In this document: piece after piece, positions 15,861 to 25,367 of the stretch
How positions within the stretch are numbered: position 1 is the first letter of the stretch
How the letters are laid out: the number at the start of each line of letters is the position of its first letter
Source: Candidatus Eremiobacterota bacterium
Lineage (GTDB): Bacteria > Vulcanimicrobiota > CADAWZ01 > Ess09-12
DNA: 64,000 bases
NCBI GenBank assembly: GCA_031082125.1
Contig: JAVHLM010000010.1
Coordinates: 1-64,000, forward strand
Direction of reading: 5' to 3'
Program-made: the position numbers and the translations under genes
Notes under the pieces: generated by a model
Told to the model about the DNA's origin: nothing
The model's database searches: none
Seen by the model: the letters and a program-made list of their open reading frames with translations, nothing else

Positions 15861-17499
15861 GATGAAAGGTTGCTCCCCTGCCGGGATTTCGCGAGGCCCA
15901 CAGGCGGCCGCCGTGTGCCTCGGCGATGGAGCGGCTGACGGCGAGCCCCATTCCCATGCCATGAGGCTTGGTGGTATAGAATGACCCGAAGATGCGCTCA
16001 AGATCGGCCTCAGCAATCCCTGCTCCTGAATCGGAAACGGAGATGGCGGCAAAGCCGGGGTTGCTGACCCCGGTCCGGATGACGATCTCCTTCGGGCCGA
16101 CCTGGATGCCGGTCATTGCTTCAGTGGCGTTGTGGAGCAGGTTCAGGATAATCTGCTGGATCTGGATGGAATCACCCATCAGTTCCGGGAGCCGGTCCTC
16201 CAGTTCAAGCCGGATGGAGAATCCCTGCATTGCTGCCTCGCCGGACACAATCGTGACGACCTGGTGGATGGTGCTGTTCAGGTCCAGGGGCTCCCTTTTC
16301 GGCTCCTCTTTCTTCAGCATCCCCCGGAGCCGGAGAATTACTTCAACGGCCCGCCTGTCGTCATCGACAATGTCACGGAGGGCATCACGGACCTCCGGCA
16401 GATCGGGCGTCTCCCTGGCCAGCAGCCGCAGCGCCGCTTCGGCGTTAATGAGGATAGCGGCCAGAGGCTGATTGACCTCGTGGGCGATGGAGGCGGTCAG
16501 CAGTCCCAGCGTCGTGACACGGGTGACATGGAAAAGCTCCTCTCTGAGGGCCTGCGCTTCCATTTCCGCCCGCCTTCGCCCGGTGATGTCAACAGAAACG
16601 CCCATCAGCCGGTCAGGCTTTCCCTCACCGATGCTCCGCGGATGCCCCCGGGAGGAGACCCAGCGGATGCTCCCGTCAGGGACTATGATGCGGTATTCAA
16701 TGAAGAGCCCCGTATTTGTGTCCATGGCCTGCTGTATAGAACGGTGGACTGCATCATGATCATCGGGATGAATCACTCTGAAGAAGCTCTCATAGCTCAG
16801 CTCTTCATCGGGAGTGAAATTGAAAAGCCGGCGGGTCTTTGAGGTGACCCACACCCGGCTGGTCAACAGCTCCATGCTCCACAGGCCCACTCCCGCCGAC
16901 TCGGTCGCAAGGCTCAGGCGCTCCTGGCTCTCCCGCAGCAGCTCGTCGGAGCGTTTCCTGGCCAGGGCGTTGGCGAAGATCTGCGCCACGAGCTCGAGCC
17001 GTCGCATGAGCACCTCGGACCAGTTACGATCTGTCTGCATGTCATTGAAGGACAGGGCGCCAATGAGCGGGCCTCCCCCCGGCGCGAGCGGGAAGGTCAG
17101 GGAGGTCTTAATACCGAATTGGCGCCATTGCGCCTGATCGATGGCAGCCTCAGGCGGCAGATTCTCCACTGAAACGGCAATAATCTTGCCGGCCCGCAAT
17201 CGCTGCATGCACCAGGGGAACATCTCCCGGGAATCGGCAGGCTCGGGAAGAGGCGGGCCTCCAAGGGGGCGATAGAGGTGGGTCAGCGTGAGAGACTGCG
17301 GGTCATCGCTCCACTGCCAGACAGCGGAGAGATCGACCCTCAGGAATTCGCAGACGCGGCGCTGTGCTTCTCCTATCTCGCCGTCCACCCGGTCGGGGGG
17401 CAGATTGATGAAATGCGCAGAAAGATCGGCGAGCAGCGCCTCGAAGCGCAGCCGGACTTCGGGCTCTTCAAAGGGAACAGGCGGCGGGCTTTCCTTCAC
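15841..17499 (-). CDS. Cytoplasmic GAF-PAS sensor histidine kinase
   Basis: 552 residues with no membrane helices. A GAF domain (about 25-180) is followed by a PAS domain with PAC motif (about 195-312). The dimerisation/phosphoacceptor domain has His340 in SIAHEVNQPL, and an HATPase domain follows with N box NLLHNATEAM, G1 DSGAGI and G2 GMGMGL. The HEVNQPL type of H-box is that of FixL-like kinases, which pair with FixJ-type receivers, in line with the convergent partner at 15465-15860. The ligand sensed is unknown. The gene is 16 bases downstream of the ATPase gene on the same strand, so the two may be cotranscribed. Confidence 0.9.
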   Translation of the reverse strand: MKESPPPVPFEEPEVRLRFEALLADLSAHFINLPPDRVDGEIGEAQRRVCEFLRVDLSAVWQWSDDPQSLTLTHLYRPLGGPPLPEPADSREMFPWCMQRLRAGKIIAVSVENLPPEAAIDQAQWRQFGIKTSLTFPLAPGGGPLIGALSFNDMQTDRNWSEVLMRRLELVAQIFANALARKRSDELLRESQERLSLATESAGVGLWSMELLTSRVWVTSKTRRLFNFTPDEELSYESFFRVIHPDDHDAVHRSIQQAMDTNTGLFIEYRIIVPDGSIRWVSSRGHPRSIGEGKPDRLMGVSVDITGRRRAEMEAQALREELFHVTRVTTLGLLTASIAHEVNQPLAAILINAEAALRLLARETPDLPEVRDALRDIVDDDRRAVEVILRLRGMLKKEEPKREPLDLNSTIHQVVTIVSGEAAMQGFSIRLELEDRLPELMGDSIQIQQIILNLLHNATEAMTGIQVGPKEIVIRTGVSNPGFAAISVSDSGAGIAEADLERIFGSFYTTKPHGMGMGLAVSRSIAEAHGGRLWASRNPGRGATFHLSLPTA

Positions 17500-17515
17500 A
17501 ATGCCCCCTCTCTAT

Positions 17516-18802
17516 TCATGATCTTTTCTCCTTTTCCAGAAGCCATCGATAGAGAGGCTTCACTGTCACCAGCTTGCGGTCAAGTGTAAGAGTGGTTTCC
17601 TCATCTTCGGTCAACAATAAAGCGTGCTTGAGCTTGATTTCATCCATCGCATCAGAGAGGGCTAGGATTTCACGTTCCCTTGTGGTCGATTTGCTCATAT
17701 CAGTACTTACCTGGATGAGGGCTGTTATTCTCTCCGCTTCCCGGATGGCAAAATCCACTTCGCGGTTTTTGGCCGTTCTGTAATAGTAAATCTCCTTGCC
17801 TCTCCTCTTGAGTTCTACTGCAACAATGTTCTCCACAAATCTTCCCCTGTCTTTCGAGAACCTGAAGGAAACGGCATTATTGATTCCGTTATCCACGCAG
17901 TATATTTTTCTCGGAGTTATGAACTGGTGTTTAAGGGAAGAGGAAAAGCCTTTTACGGTGAACAGCAGAAAGGCATCCTCAAAATGCTGGGTATAGCTCT
18001 TGACGGTATTCACACTTCCCACTCCAAGGAAGCCCTTCAATCTGTTGAAATTAAAAAGATTTCCCATAGTGCTGAAAAAGTAAAGGCCCAGTTCGCGGAG
18101 CGCCCTTATATCTCTGATTTCATGACGTGCTGCGATGTCCCTGTAGATAATATCCTCATAGAGCCTTTTCAGTGCTGCCGGGTCTCCGTATTTCAGGAAC
18201 TCGGGCATGCCTCCCTGAAGAAGATATTCATTAAAACGGGCTTTCAGCCGTGCTCGTTCGGCAGGCAGAAGGCTGTCAGGAACTGGCAGCTTTTCACCTC
18301 TGAACTGGAGGAACTCACTGAAAGAGAAAGGGAAGACTTCCAGTGAGAGATTCCTCCCTGTAAGCCGTGTGCCCAGCTCGCTGCTCAGAAGTGACGCATT
18401 CGAGCCGGTAATAAAGAATTTATGCCCTCTGTCCTGCATCCTTCGCACAAAGAGTTCCCACTTCTCGACATTCTGGATCTCATCGAAAAAAATGACCTTC
18501 CGTTCCCCGAAAAGCTCCATGAAGATTTCATGGAGTACTGGAAAATCCTCAACCGTGAATGTGAGGAGCCTCTCATCATCGAAGTTCAGGAAATAGACCT
18601 CATCTCTGGAATAGGCGTGGTCAATAGTCTGGGTGAGAAGTGTTGATTTTCCCGATCGCCGTATCCCCGAGAGGATAATGCAGTGAGGAAGGGAGCTGTG
18701 TCCGGTGATTTCCGACAGCTTGTCACGCAGCGTGCCAGACTGCATGGAAAGAAGCCATTGCTTTTGATCAAGCACTACTTCTTTGAGCAAGCCTTTTTCC
18801 AT
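17516..18802 (-). CDS. AAA_14 / DUF4143 family ATP-binding protein
   Basis: 428 residues. Walker A GIRRSGKST (46-54), Walker B VIFFDEIQN and sensor FITGSNASLL are in the AAA_14 domain. The DUF4143 region is C-terminal and contains the nuclease-like motif EVDFAIRE. This large bacterial and archaeal family is uncharacterised and often appears as an isolated, horizontally moved gene. I start it at ATG 18802 (GGTGG just upstream); a longer frame would run through its own promoter and the palindrome copy G. Promoter with consensus -35 at 18833-18861. Confidence 0.85.
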   Translation of the reverse strand: MEKGLLKEVVLDQKQWLLSMQSGTLRDKLSEITGHSSLPHCIILSGIRRSGKSTLLTQTIDHAYSRDEVYFLNFDDERLLTFTVEDFPVLHEIFMELFGERKVIFFDEIQNVEKWELFVRRMQDRGHKFFITGSNASLLSSELGTRLTGRNLSLEVFPFSFSEFLQFRGEKLPVPDSLLPAERARLKARFNEYLLQGGMPEFLKYGDPAALKRLYEDIIYRDIAARHEIRDIRALRELGLYFFSTMGNLFNFNRLKGFLGVGSVNTVKSYTQHFEDAFLLFTVKGFSSSLKHQFITPRKIYCVDNGINNAVSFRFSKDRGRFVENIVAVELKRRGKEIYYYRTAKNREVDFAIREAERITALIQVSTDMSKSTTREREILALSDAMDEIKLKHALLLTEDEETTLTLDRKLVTVKPLYRWLLEKEKRS

Positions 18803-18826
18803 AGTCCACCAAAAATTGTCATTAAT

Positions 18827-18861
18827 AATGAAAATATAGCATAAAATATTTTCATTGTCAA
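18827..18861 (-). promoter_or_regulatory. Strong promoter with overlapping inverted repeat for the AAA_14 gene
   Basis: On the minus strand a perfect TTGACA (18856-18861) is followed after 17 bp by TATATT (18833-18838), which also has the extended-10 TG one base upstream. Transcription would begin about 24 bases before the ATG at 18802. The interval is also an 11-bp perfect inverted repeat, AATGAAAATAT (18827-18837) and ATATTTTCATT (18846-18856), whose arms cover the -10 and abut the -35. That suggests local repression, possibly autoregulation. Confidence 0.65.
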
Positions 18862-18890
18862 TGAAAAAAGTCTGGTCATCCACTGGACAG

Positions 18891-18913
18891 GCTATGGGAC
18901 CAAGGTCCCATGG
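18891..18913. promoter_or_regulatory. Palindrome copy G
   Basis: The core GGACCAAGGTCC (18897-18908) is extended to a perfect CTATGGGACC-AA-GGTCCCATGG palindrome. Unlike the other copies its arms do not carry a -35 hexamer. It lies 35 bp upstream of the AAA_14 promoter and about 120 bp upstream of the sulfatase maturase gene on the other strand, so it could act on either. Confidence 0.5.
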
Positions 18914-19026
18914 GAGAATCTCCCCAATGAAGCCCAATAGGAAGGGAATGCCCCGGAAATTGTCCAAATATTTAATAGTCTGTTCATAAACGCTCTTCAG
19001 ATATAGACTCCAGGATTGAGCATTAT

Positions 19027-20226
19027 ATGACTTTACATGGTCCCCTTCAAGCCTTTCACGTCATGGCTAAGCCCACGGGTTCAGAGTGCAACCTGAACTG
19101 CGCTTACTGTTTCTTTCTGAAAAAAGCAGGGCTTTATCCCGGCAGCGATTTCCGCATGGCGGACAAGGTTCACGAAGCCTACATCCGGCAGCTCATGGAA
19201 GCCCACCATGTGCCGCAGGTGACCGTGGCGTGGCAGGGCGGCGAGCCGACGCTGAGGGGGCTGGATTTCTACCGGCGCTCCGTGGAGCTCCAGAAAAAGT
19301 ACCAGAAACCAGGCACCCATATTGAAAACTCTTTCCAGACCAACGGCATTCTCATTGACGACGAGTGGTGCAGTTTTTTTCATGAGAATAATTTCCTTGT
19401 CGGCCTGAGCCTCGACGGGCCTGCCGCCCTTCATGACTTCTACCGGAAAGACAAAGGAGGCCAGGGAACCTTCGAAAGGGTTGTGCGCTCGCTCAGGCTT
19501 CTCCAGAAGCATAAGGTGGAGTTCAATATCCTCTGCACCGTCAACTCGAAAAATGCCGATCATCCGCTGGAGGTGTACCGCTTCTTCAGGGATGAGCTCG
19601 GGGCCCGGTATATACAGCTCATTCCCATTGTGGAGCGTGACAGCCAGTCGGGACTTCAGGAAGGAAGCAAGGTTACCGACAGGTCGGTCCGTGCCGATCA
19701 GTTCGGACGCTTCCTTATAGAGATATTCGATGAATGGGTACGGCGCGATGTCGGCAGGAGCTTTATCCTCCTCTTCGACGGCGCCCTGGCCGGCTGGCTG
19801 GGGATGGCGGGGACCGTGTGCATCTTCGGTCCCACATGCGGCGAGGGCGTGGCCCTGGAGCATAATGGTGATCTTTACTGCTGTGACCATTTTGTCGAGC
19901 CGGGGCATCTGCTGGGCAATATAATGGAGAAGCATCTGGCCGAGCTTGCCGCATCCGGGCAGCAGCAAAAATTCGGGCAGGATAAGCGGGACACGCTGCC
20001 GCGGTATTGCCGCGCCTGTGAATTCATCCATATCTGCAACGGAGAGTGTCCCAAGAACCGCTTCATCGAAACACCCGACGGGCAGCCGGGCCTCAACTAC
20101 CTCTGTGAAGGGTATAAAGCATTCTTCACGCATGCCGACCGCCCTATGAAGATTATGGCGGGACTGCTCCGGAGAGGCAGGATGGCCGAGGAAGTCATGG
20201 AGATAATGAGAGCCGATAAGCACTGA
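19027..20226 (+). CDS. Anaerobic sulfatase-maturating radical SAM enzyme
   Basis: 400 residues. The radical-SAM cluster motif CNLNCAYC places Cys21, Cys25 and Cys28. The SAM-contacting GGEPTLRG follows. The C-terminal SPASM-type region supplies the auxiliary clusters, with cysteines in CIFGPTCGEG, YCCDHF and YCRACEFIHICNGECPKNR. This is the anSME layout, which oxidises an active-site Cys (or Ser) of sulfatases to formylglycine without oxygen. Two Cys-type sulfatases follow, and the first begins only 24 bases downstream, so the substrate pairing is clear. The chosen ATG has a weak AGGA upstream. Confidence 0.93.
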   Translation: MTLHGPLQAFHVMAKPTGSECNLNCAYCFFLKKAGLYPGSDFRMADKVHEAYIRQLMEAHHVPQVTVAWQGGEPTLRGLDFYRRSVELQKKYQKPGTHIENSFQTNGILIDDEWCSFFHENNFLVGLSLDGPAALHDFYRKDKGGQGTFERVVRSLRLLQKHKVEFNILCTVNSKNADHPLEVYRFFRDELGARYIQLIPIVERDSQSGLQEGSKVTDRSVRADQFGRFLIEIFDEWVRRDVGRSFILLFDGALAGWLGMAGTVCIFGPTCGEGVALEHNGDLYCCDHFVEPGHLLGNIMEKHLAELAASGQQQKFGQDKRDTLPRYCRACEFIHICNGECPKNRFIETPDGQPGLNYLCEGYKAFFTHADRPMKIMAGLLRRGRMAEEVMEIMRADKH

Positions 20227-20250
20227 TTTATAGTTATCAGGAGGATTAGC

Positions 20251-22623
20251 ATGGAACAAGACAGGATTCAGCGCAATATTCTTCCCATACCGGATCAGCC
20301 GCATGTGGGTTTGACGACCTACGACGCGAAGGACCCGGACACCAGGTACCCGCCGATCAGGGAGCTGCGGCCGCCCGGTGGTGCGCCTAATGTTCTGATC
20401 GTTCTGCTCGATGACGTCGGATTCGGGGCGTCCAGCGCCTTTGGCGGCCCGTGCCACACACCGAACTTCGAGAAGCTCGCCGCCGATGGCCTCCGGTACA
20501 ACCGCTTCCACACGACGGCGCTGTGCTCGCCGACACGGCAGGCGCTCCTGACAGGCCGCAACCATCATTCGTGCGGCATGGGCTCCATCACCGAGTTTGC
20601 GACGTCGGCGCCGGGCGCAAACACCGTCCTGCCAAACACCATCTCACCGCTCGCGCGGACGCTGAAGCTCAATGGCTACTCGACGGCGCAGTTCGGCAAG
20701 TGCCATGAGGTGCCGCTCTGGCAGACGAGCCCCATGGGTCCCTTTGATTCCTGGCCCACCGGCGGCGGCGGGTTCGAGTACTTCTACGGCTTCATCGGCG
20801 GCGAGACCAACCAGTGGTATCCGGCGCTTTATCAAGGCACGACGCCTGTCGAGCCCGAGAAGACGCCCGAAGAGGGCTATCACCTTACCGATGATCTGAC
20901 CACCAAGGCGATCAAGTGGATCCGCCAGCAGAAGGCGCTCATGCCCGACAAACCCTTTTTTACCTACTTTGCGCCGGGTGCAACGCACGCTCCGCACCAC
21001 GTGCCCAGGGAATGGGCCGACAAGTACAATGGCAGGTTCGACCAGGGCTGGGACAGGCTGCGCGAGGAGACTTTCGCCCGGCAGAAGAAGCTCGGCGTCA
21101 TCCCGCAGGACTGTCAGCTTACCAGGCGCCACGAGGCCATCCCGGCCTGGGAAAGCATCTCGGCCGAGATGAAGCCGGTTCTGGCCCGCCAGATGGAGGT
21201 GTATGCGGGCTTCCTCGAGCACACCGACCATCACGTCGGGAGGCTCATCGACGCGCTCAAGGATCTCGAGATCCTTGATGACACGCTGATCTACCTGATC
21301 ATCGGCGACAACGGCGCCTCGGCCGAGGGATCGCTCCAGGGCACGTACAACGAAATGGTAACTATCACGGGGTTCGGCCACCTCGAGACGCCGGAGTTCC
21401 TTAAAACGCACATTGACAAGTTCGGCGGGGTGGAGGCTTACAACCACTATGCAGTGGGCTGGGCGCACGCCATGGACACGCCTTACCAGTGGACCAAGCA
21501 GGTGGCTTCGCACTGGGGTGGTACCCGTAACGGGACGATTGTGCACTGGCCGAAGCGTATCAAGGCCAGGGGCGAGATCCGCAGCCAGTTCCATCACGTG
21601 ATCGACGTCGCGCCCACCATTCTTGAAGCAGCGGGCCTGCCCGAGCCGGTCTTTGTCAACGGTGTGCAGCAGCGCCCAATCGAAGGTGTCAGCATGCTCT
21701 ATTCTTTCAATGACGCAAAAGCGGCCGAGCGGCACGAGACCCAGTACTTCGAAATGTCGGGCAACCGCGGCATTTACCACAAGGGCTGGACGGCCGTCAC
21801 CCAGCATCGCATCCCGTGGATTCCTGCCGCCGCCAGGCTGGCAGCCTTCGATGACGATATATGGGAGCTGTACGACACCACCACCGACTGGAGCCAGGCA
21901 CACGACCTGGCGAAAGAAAATCCGAAGAAGCTCCATGAATTGCAGCGGCTGTGGCTCATCGAAGCGGTCAAGTACAACGTGCTGCCCCTGGACGACCGCT
22001 TTGTCGAGCGCGTAGACCCTGATCTCGCCGGCAGGCCGCAGCTGATCAAGGGCACGCGCCAGCTCTTGTTCGGCGGCATGGGGCGGCTGACCGAAAGCTC
22101 AATCGTCAATATCAAGAACAAGTCTCACGCGGTGACGGCCGAGGTGGTCGTGCCCCCATCGGGTGCCGAAGGGGTCATCATCGCCCAGGGCGGAGTCACT
22201 GGCGGCTGGAGCCTCTACACCAGGGAGGGCAGGCCGAAGTATTGCTATAACTTCTATGGACTGAACCGTTACACAGTCGAAGGTACGTCGAAGATCCCCG
22301 CGGGAACACACCAGGTGCGGATGGAGTTCACCTACGACGGCGGAGGCCTGGCGAAGGGCGGCACGGTCACACTTTACGTGGATGGGCAGAAAGTCGGTGA
22401 AGGCCGCGTGGATAAGACGGAGCCCCTGGGCTTCTCCGCAGACGAAACCTGCGACATCGGCTTCGAAGCAGGCTCGCCGGTGACCTGTGACTATCCGACA
22501 CGCGGCGGGAAATTCAGCGGCGAGGTGAACTGGGTTGAGATCGACCTCGGCAAAGATACTGTAAATCTCGACCACCTCATCACGCCCGAGGAACGCCTGC
22601 ACGTTGCCATGGCGATCCAGTGA
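20251..22623 (+). CDS. Arylsulfatase, Cys-type (790 residues)
   Basis: Type I sulfatase. Metal-binding Asp54-Asp55 in LLDDVGFG; maturation signature CSPTR with Cys92 (LCSPTRQALLTGRN); histidine-rich PGATHAPHH; and a late metal site IIGDNGAS. There is no signal peptide, so it is probably cytoplasmic, as for the approximately 780-residue arylsulfatases related to AtsD. A C-terminal beta-domain of about 200 residues follows the catalytic fold. AGGAGG lies nine bases before the ATG. It is activated by the maturase immediately upstream, with which it forms an operon. The substrate, a sulfate ester, cannot be predicted. Confidence 0.93.
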   Translation: MEQDRIQRNILPIPDQPHVGLTTYDAKDPDTRYPPIRELRPPGGAPNVLIVLLDDVGFGASSAFGGPCHTPNFEKLAADGLRYNRFHTTALCSPTRQALLTGRNHHSCGMGSITEFATSAPGANTVLPNTISPLARTLKLNGYSTAQFGKCHEVPLWQTSPMGPFDSWPTGGGGFEYFYGFIGGETNQWYPALYQGTTPVEPEKTPEEGYHLTDDLTTKAIKWIRQQKALMPDKPFFTYFAPGATHAPHHVPREWADKYNGRFDQGWDRLREETFARQKKLGVIPQDCQLTRRHEAIPAWESISAEMKPVLARQMEVYAGFLEHTDHHVGRLIDALKDLEILDDTLIYLIIGDNGASAEGSLQGTYNEMVTITGFGHLETPEFLKTHIDKFGGVEAYNHYAVGWAHAMDTPYQWTKQVASHWGGTRNGTIVHWPKRIKARGEIRSQFHHVIDVAPTILEAAGLPEPVFVNGVQQRPIEGVSMLYSFNDAKAAERHETQYFEMSGNRGIYHKGWTAVTQHRIPWIPAAARLAAFDDDIWELYDTTTDWSQAHDLAKENPKKLHELQRLWLIEAVKYNVLPLDDRFVERVDPDLAGRPQLIKGTRQLLFGGMGRLTESSIVNIKNKSHAVTAEVVVPPSGAEGVIIAQGGVTGGWSLYTREGRPKYCYNFYGLNRYTVEGTSKIPAGTHQVRMEFTYDGGGLAKGGTVTLYVDGQKVGEGRVDKTEPLGFSADETCDIGFEAGSPVTCDYPTRGGKFSGEVNWVEIDLGKDTVNLDHLITPEERLHVAMAIQ

Positions 22624-22803
22624 AAACGGCAACGAATCCTGTGTCCGGGGCAGCGCATTAATATCCAATAACTGTCGATAGAGGTGAGAGTGACCTGTAA
22701 AAATTAAAGGAGCCGGCCTCTTTCAACCTGGACGCGGTTCTGCAGAATCTGCAGGAAGCATCGAGCAGTAAGGACCATTGAGCGGCGATTACCCATCGTG
22801 ATG

Positions 22804-22844
22804 AAAAGGCTTCCCCGGTGGACAGAGTGTCTGCCGGGGAAGCC
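22804..22844 (-). terminator. Rho-independent terminator for the minus-strand sulfatase
   Basis: A perfect 11-bp stem GGCTTCCCCGG / CCGGGGAAGCC (22808-22818 and 22834-22844) encloses a loop that can itself pair (GACA...TGTC). On the minus strand it is followed by TTTT (complement of 22804-22807). It lies 43 bases beyond the stop of the sulfatase at 22887. The plus-strand sulfatase lacks a U-tract on its side. Confidence 0.8.
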
Positions 22845-22886
22845 ATATCAATCACCTGGTGATGCCCTTCTGATTGAATCTTCCGC

Positions 22887-25253
22887 TTACTGGCGCGCCA
22901 TCGCCACCTTCAGATCTGCGGCCGAGTCAGGGATCAGCTCGCCGGAAAGATCGAGAGTGACGCGCTTGATGTTCCCGGTGAAGGGGAAGGCATCGCTGTA
23001 TATCTCGGGCGCCACGCAGTCTCCGCCGTCATAGCCGCATGTCAGCCCCTCCGTGCCGAACATCGTGGGGACTGAGTGCGGCATGTCGATGCTGCCCACA
23101 AGCTTCCTGTTGATATAGAGCTGGCTTCGGGCCGGCACCCCTTTTCCCTTCGCAAGGTCGGCTTTTCCCATCGGCTCGAACTCGTAGCGGAGCTCCACGG
23201 TGCCCTCGGGAACCGCCTCGTCGGATTTCACGAAGAACTTGTCGCGGCCGAGATAGTTATAGAGGAAGTGGAGCTTCTGGTCCTTGACATAGAAGGTGTA
23301 GCCGCCGGTCCGGCCGCCCTGGGAGATCAGCACCCCCTCCGCGCCGCCCTTCGGGATATCCACGTCAGCGGTGATGGTCCAGGGCCGGTTGTAGGTCTTG
23401 GGCGCGGCGGCAAAGGGAACCGGTGATCCATCGGGATAAAAGACATACCTGTTCCTTGGCACGGAGATGGTGGGACGCTCCACGTTCAAGCGCCCGAAGA
23501 CATCCCCGTCAATGGGCAGCACATTGTACTTGCCCGCTTCGGCCCACCAGCGGCCTACCATCTCCATGAGCTTGTCGGGATGCTGGGCTGCCACGTTGTG
23601 GCATTCGGAACAGTCCTCATCGATATGATAGAGCTCCCAGTCATGTGCCTCGATATCGTTGAGAATCGTTGAGGTGATGGGAGAGCCGAACCTGCGCCCC
23701 TTCACGGCGGCTTCTGTAAAGCTGGGGCCGGGCCATGGGCAGACGGCGCGCCAGCCGTCATGATAGAGGGAGCGGTGCCCGAACATCTCGAAGTACTGCG
23801 TGTGGCGGCGGCTTGGCGCGGCGCCATTGTTGAAAGTATGGGCGAAGCTCACCCCGTCGAGGGGAGCCTGCGTGACTCCCCGGATACTGTCCGGTGCCTC
23901 CAGGCCCAGGGCCTCCAGGACCGTGGGCACGAAGTCGATGATATGCGCGTACTGCGGGCGCAGCTCTCCGCGGGACTTTATCACCTTCGGCCACGATACT
24001 ATGCAGGGGTCGGTGCAGCCGCCGCGGTAGGTCTCGCGCTTCCAGCGCCGGAAGGGCGTGTTGCCGGCATTCGTCCAGCCCCAGGCATAGTGGTTGAATA
24101 CATTCACTCCGCCCAGCTCGTCGATCATTTTGAGATTGTCCTCGAGGAGCTCCGCCACGTTGTTGAAGAAGAACATCTCGTTGACCGAGCCGACGGGGCC
24201 GCCTTCAGAGCTGGCGCCGTTGTCGGATATGACGATAACCAGGGTGTTGTCCTTCTCGCCGATATCTTCGAGGAAGCTCATCACGCGCCCGAAATGATGG
24301 TCACAGTGGGAGACAAAGCCGGCGTAAACCTCCATCATCCGCGCATAGAGCCGCTTCTCGTCGGCGGACAGCGCGCTCCACACGGGCACATCGGGATCGT
24401 GCGCTGACAGCTCCGTGCCCTTCGGGAGTATGCCCATCTCAAGCTGGCGCATGTGGACTGTCGTGCGGTAGTCGTCCCAGCCCATATCGAACCTGCCCTT
24501 GTATTTATCGGCCCACTCTTTCGGGACATGGTGAGGCGCGTGCCCTGCACCCGGCGCGTAATAGAGGAAGAAGGGCTTCTCGGGGGCATTCATATGGGCA
24601 TCCTTGATGAACCTGATGGCCCTGTCGGCCAAGTCGATGCTCAGGTGGTAGCCCTCCTCCGGCTGCGAGGGCTGCTCAACCGTGTGATTGTCATAGACGA
24701 GCTCAGGATACCACTGGTTGGTGTCGCCGCCCAGGAAGCCGTAGTAACGCTCGAACCCGCGCCCGAGGGGCCACCGGTCGTAGGGTCCCGCCGGAGTCTG
24801 GTGCTCGGGGGGCGACAGATGCCATTTCCCTACGCAGAAGGTATTGTAACCCTTCATCAGGAGCATCTCACTGAGCATTCCCTTGTCGAAGGGCAGGATA
24901 CCGTTGTAACCTGGATACCCTGTCGATGTCTCGGTAATGGAGGCCAGCCCCAGCGAGTGGTGGTTCCGCCCTGTCAGGATGCAGCCGCGTGAAGGCGAGC
25001 AGAGCGCCGTTGTGTGCATGTTGGTGTAGCGAAGGCCGTGGTGAGCCAGGCTGTCTATCACGGGCGTCTCTACCAGCCCGCCGAAGCAGGAGAGCTGCCC
25101 GAAGCCCACGTCGTCCAGGACGAGGAAGATGATGTTGGGCGCGCCTTCCGGCGGGCGCCCGGGCTCCGGCCAGGCCGGCGAGGACTCCTCGGTGGTGCGC
25201 CCGATGACGCCGGTGAAGGGTGTTCCATCTTTGTAGGTCTTGAGTTCTGACAT
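22887..25253 (-). CDS. Arylsulfatase, Cys-type (788 residues), paralogue of the facing gene
   Basis: Type I sulfatase with metal-binding Asp47-Asp48 in LDDVGFG, formylglycine signature CSPSR at Cys85 (ALCSPSRGCILTGRN), PGAGHAPHH, and VISDNGASSEG. It is cytoplasmic by absence of a signal peptide and has the same length and C-terminal beta-domain as the convergent 20251-22623 gene, to which it is clearly but distantly related. The signature differs (CSPSR versus CSPTR) and the surrounding substrate pocket differs, so the two probably act on different esters. AAGGAG precedes the ATG. Its promoter overlaps palindrome copy H. It needs the maturase at 19027. Confidence 0.93.
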   Translation of the reverse strand: MSELKTYKDGTPFTGVIGRTTEESSPAWPEPGRPPEGAPNIIFLVLDDVGFGQLSCFGGLVETPVIDSLAHHGLRYTNMHTTALCSPSRGCILTGRNHHSLGLASITETSTGYPGYNGILPFDKGMLSEMLLMKGYNTFCVGKWHLSPPEHQTPAGPYDRWPLGRGFERYYGFLGGDTNQWYPELVYDNHTVEQPSQPEEGYHLSIDLADRAIRFIKDAHMNAPEKPFFLYYAPGAGHAPHHVPKEWADKYKGRFDMGWDDYRTTVHMRQLEMGILPKGTELSAHDPDVPVWSALSADEKRLYARMMEVYAGFVSHCDHHFGRVMSFLEDIGEKDNTLVIVISDNGASSEGGPVGSVNEMFFFNNVAELLEDNLKMIDELGGVNVFNHYAWGWTNAGNTPFRRWKRETYRGGCTDPCIVSWPKVIKSRGELRPQYAHIIDFVPTVLEALGLEAPDSIRGVTQAPLDGVSFAHTFNNGAAPSRRHTQYFEMFGHRSLYHDGWRAVCPWPGPSFTEAAVKGRRFGSPITSTILNDIEAHDWELYHIDEDCSECHNVAAQHPDKLMEMVGRWWAEAGKYNVLPIDGDVFGRLNVERPTISVPRNRYVFYPDGSPVPFAAAPKTYNRPWTITADVDIPKGGAEGVLISQGGRTGGYTFYVKDQKLHFLYNYLGRDKFFVKSDEAVPEGTVELRYEFEPMGKADLAKGKGVPARSQLYINRKLVGSIDMPHSVPTMFGTEGLTCGYDGGDCVAPEIYSDAFPFTGNIKRVTLDLSGELIPDSAADLKVAMARQ

Positions 25254-25367
25254 TTCATTGCTCCTTTTCCATAATGCTCTCTTATTTGTATTTCACCCGG
25301 ACACCACTTTATCATCGGCAGAAGGAGGTTCGCTGCGGTGGTGGCTGCCCTTGTGCAAGGCTATTCA

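Noticed and set aside
18803-18967. Longer N-terminus for the AAA_14 protein
   Set aside because: The extension would translate through a consensus promoter and palindrome copy G and shows no conserved sequence.
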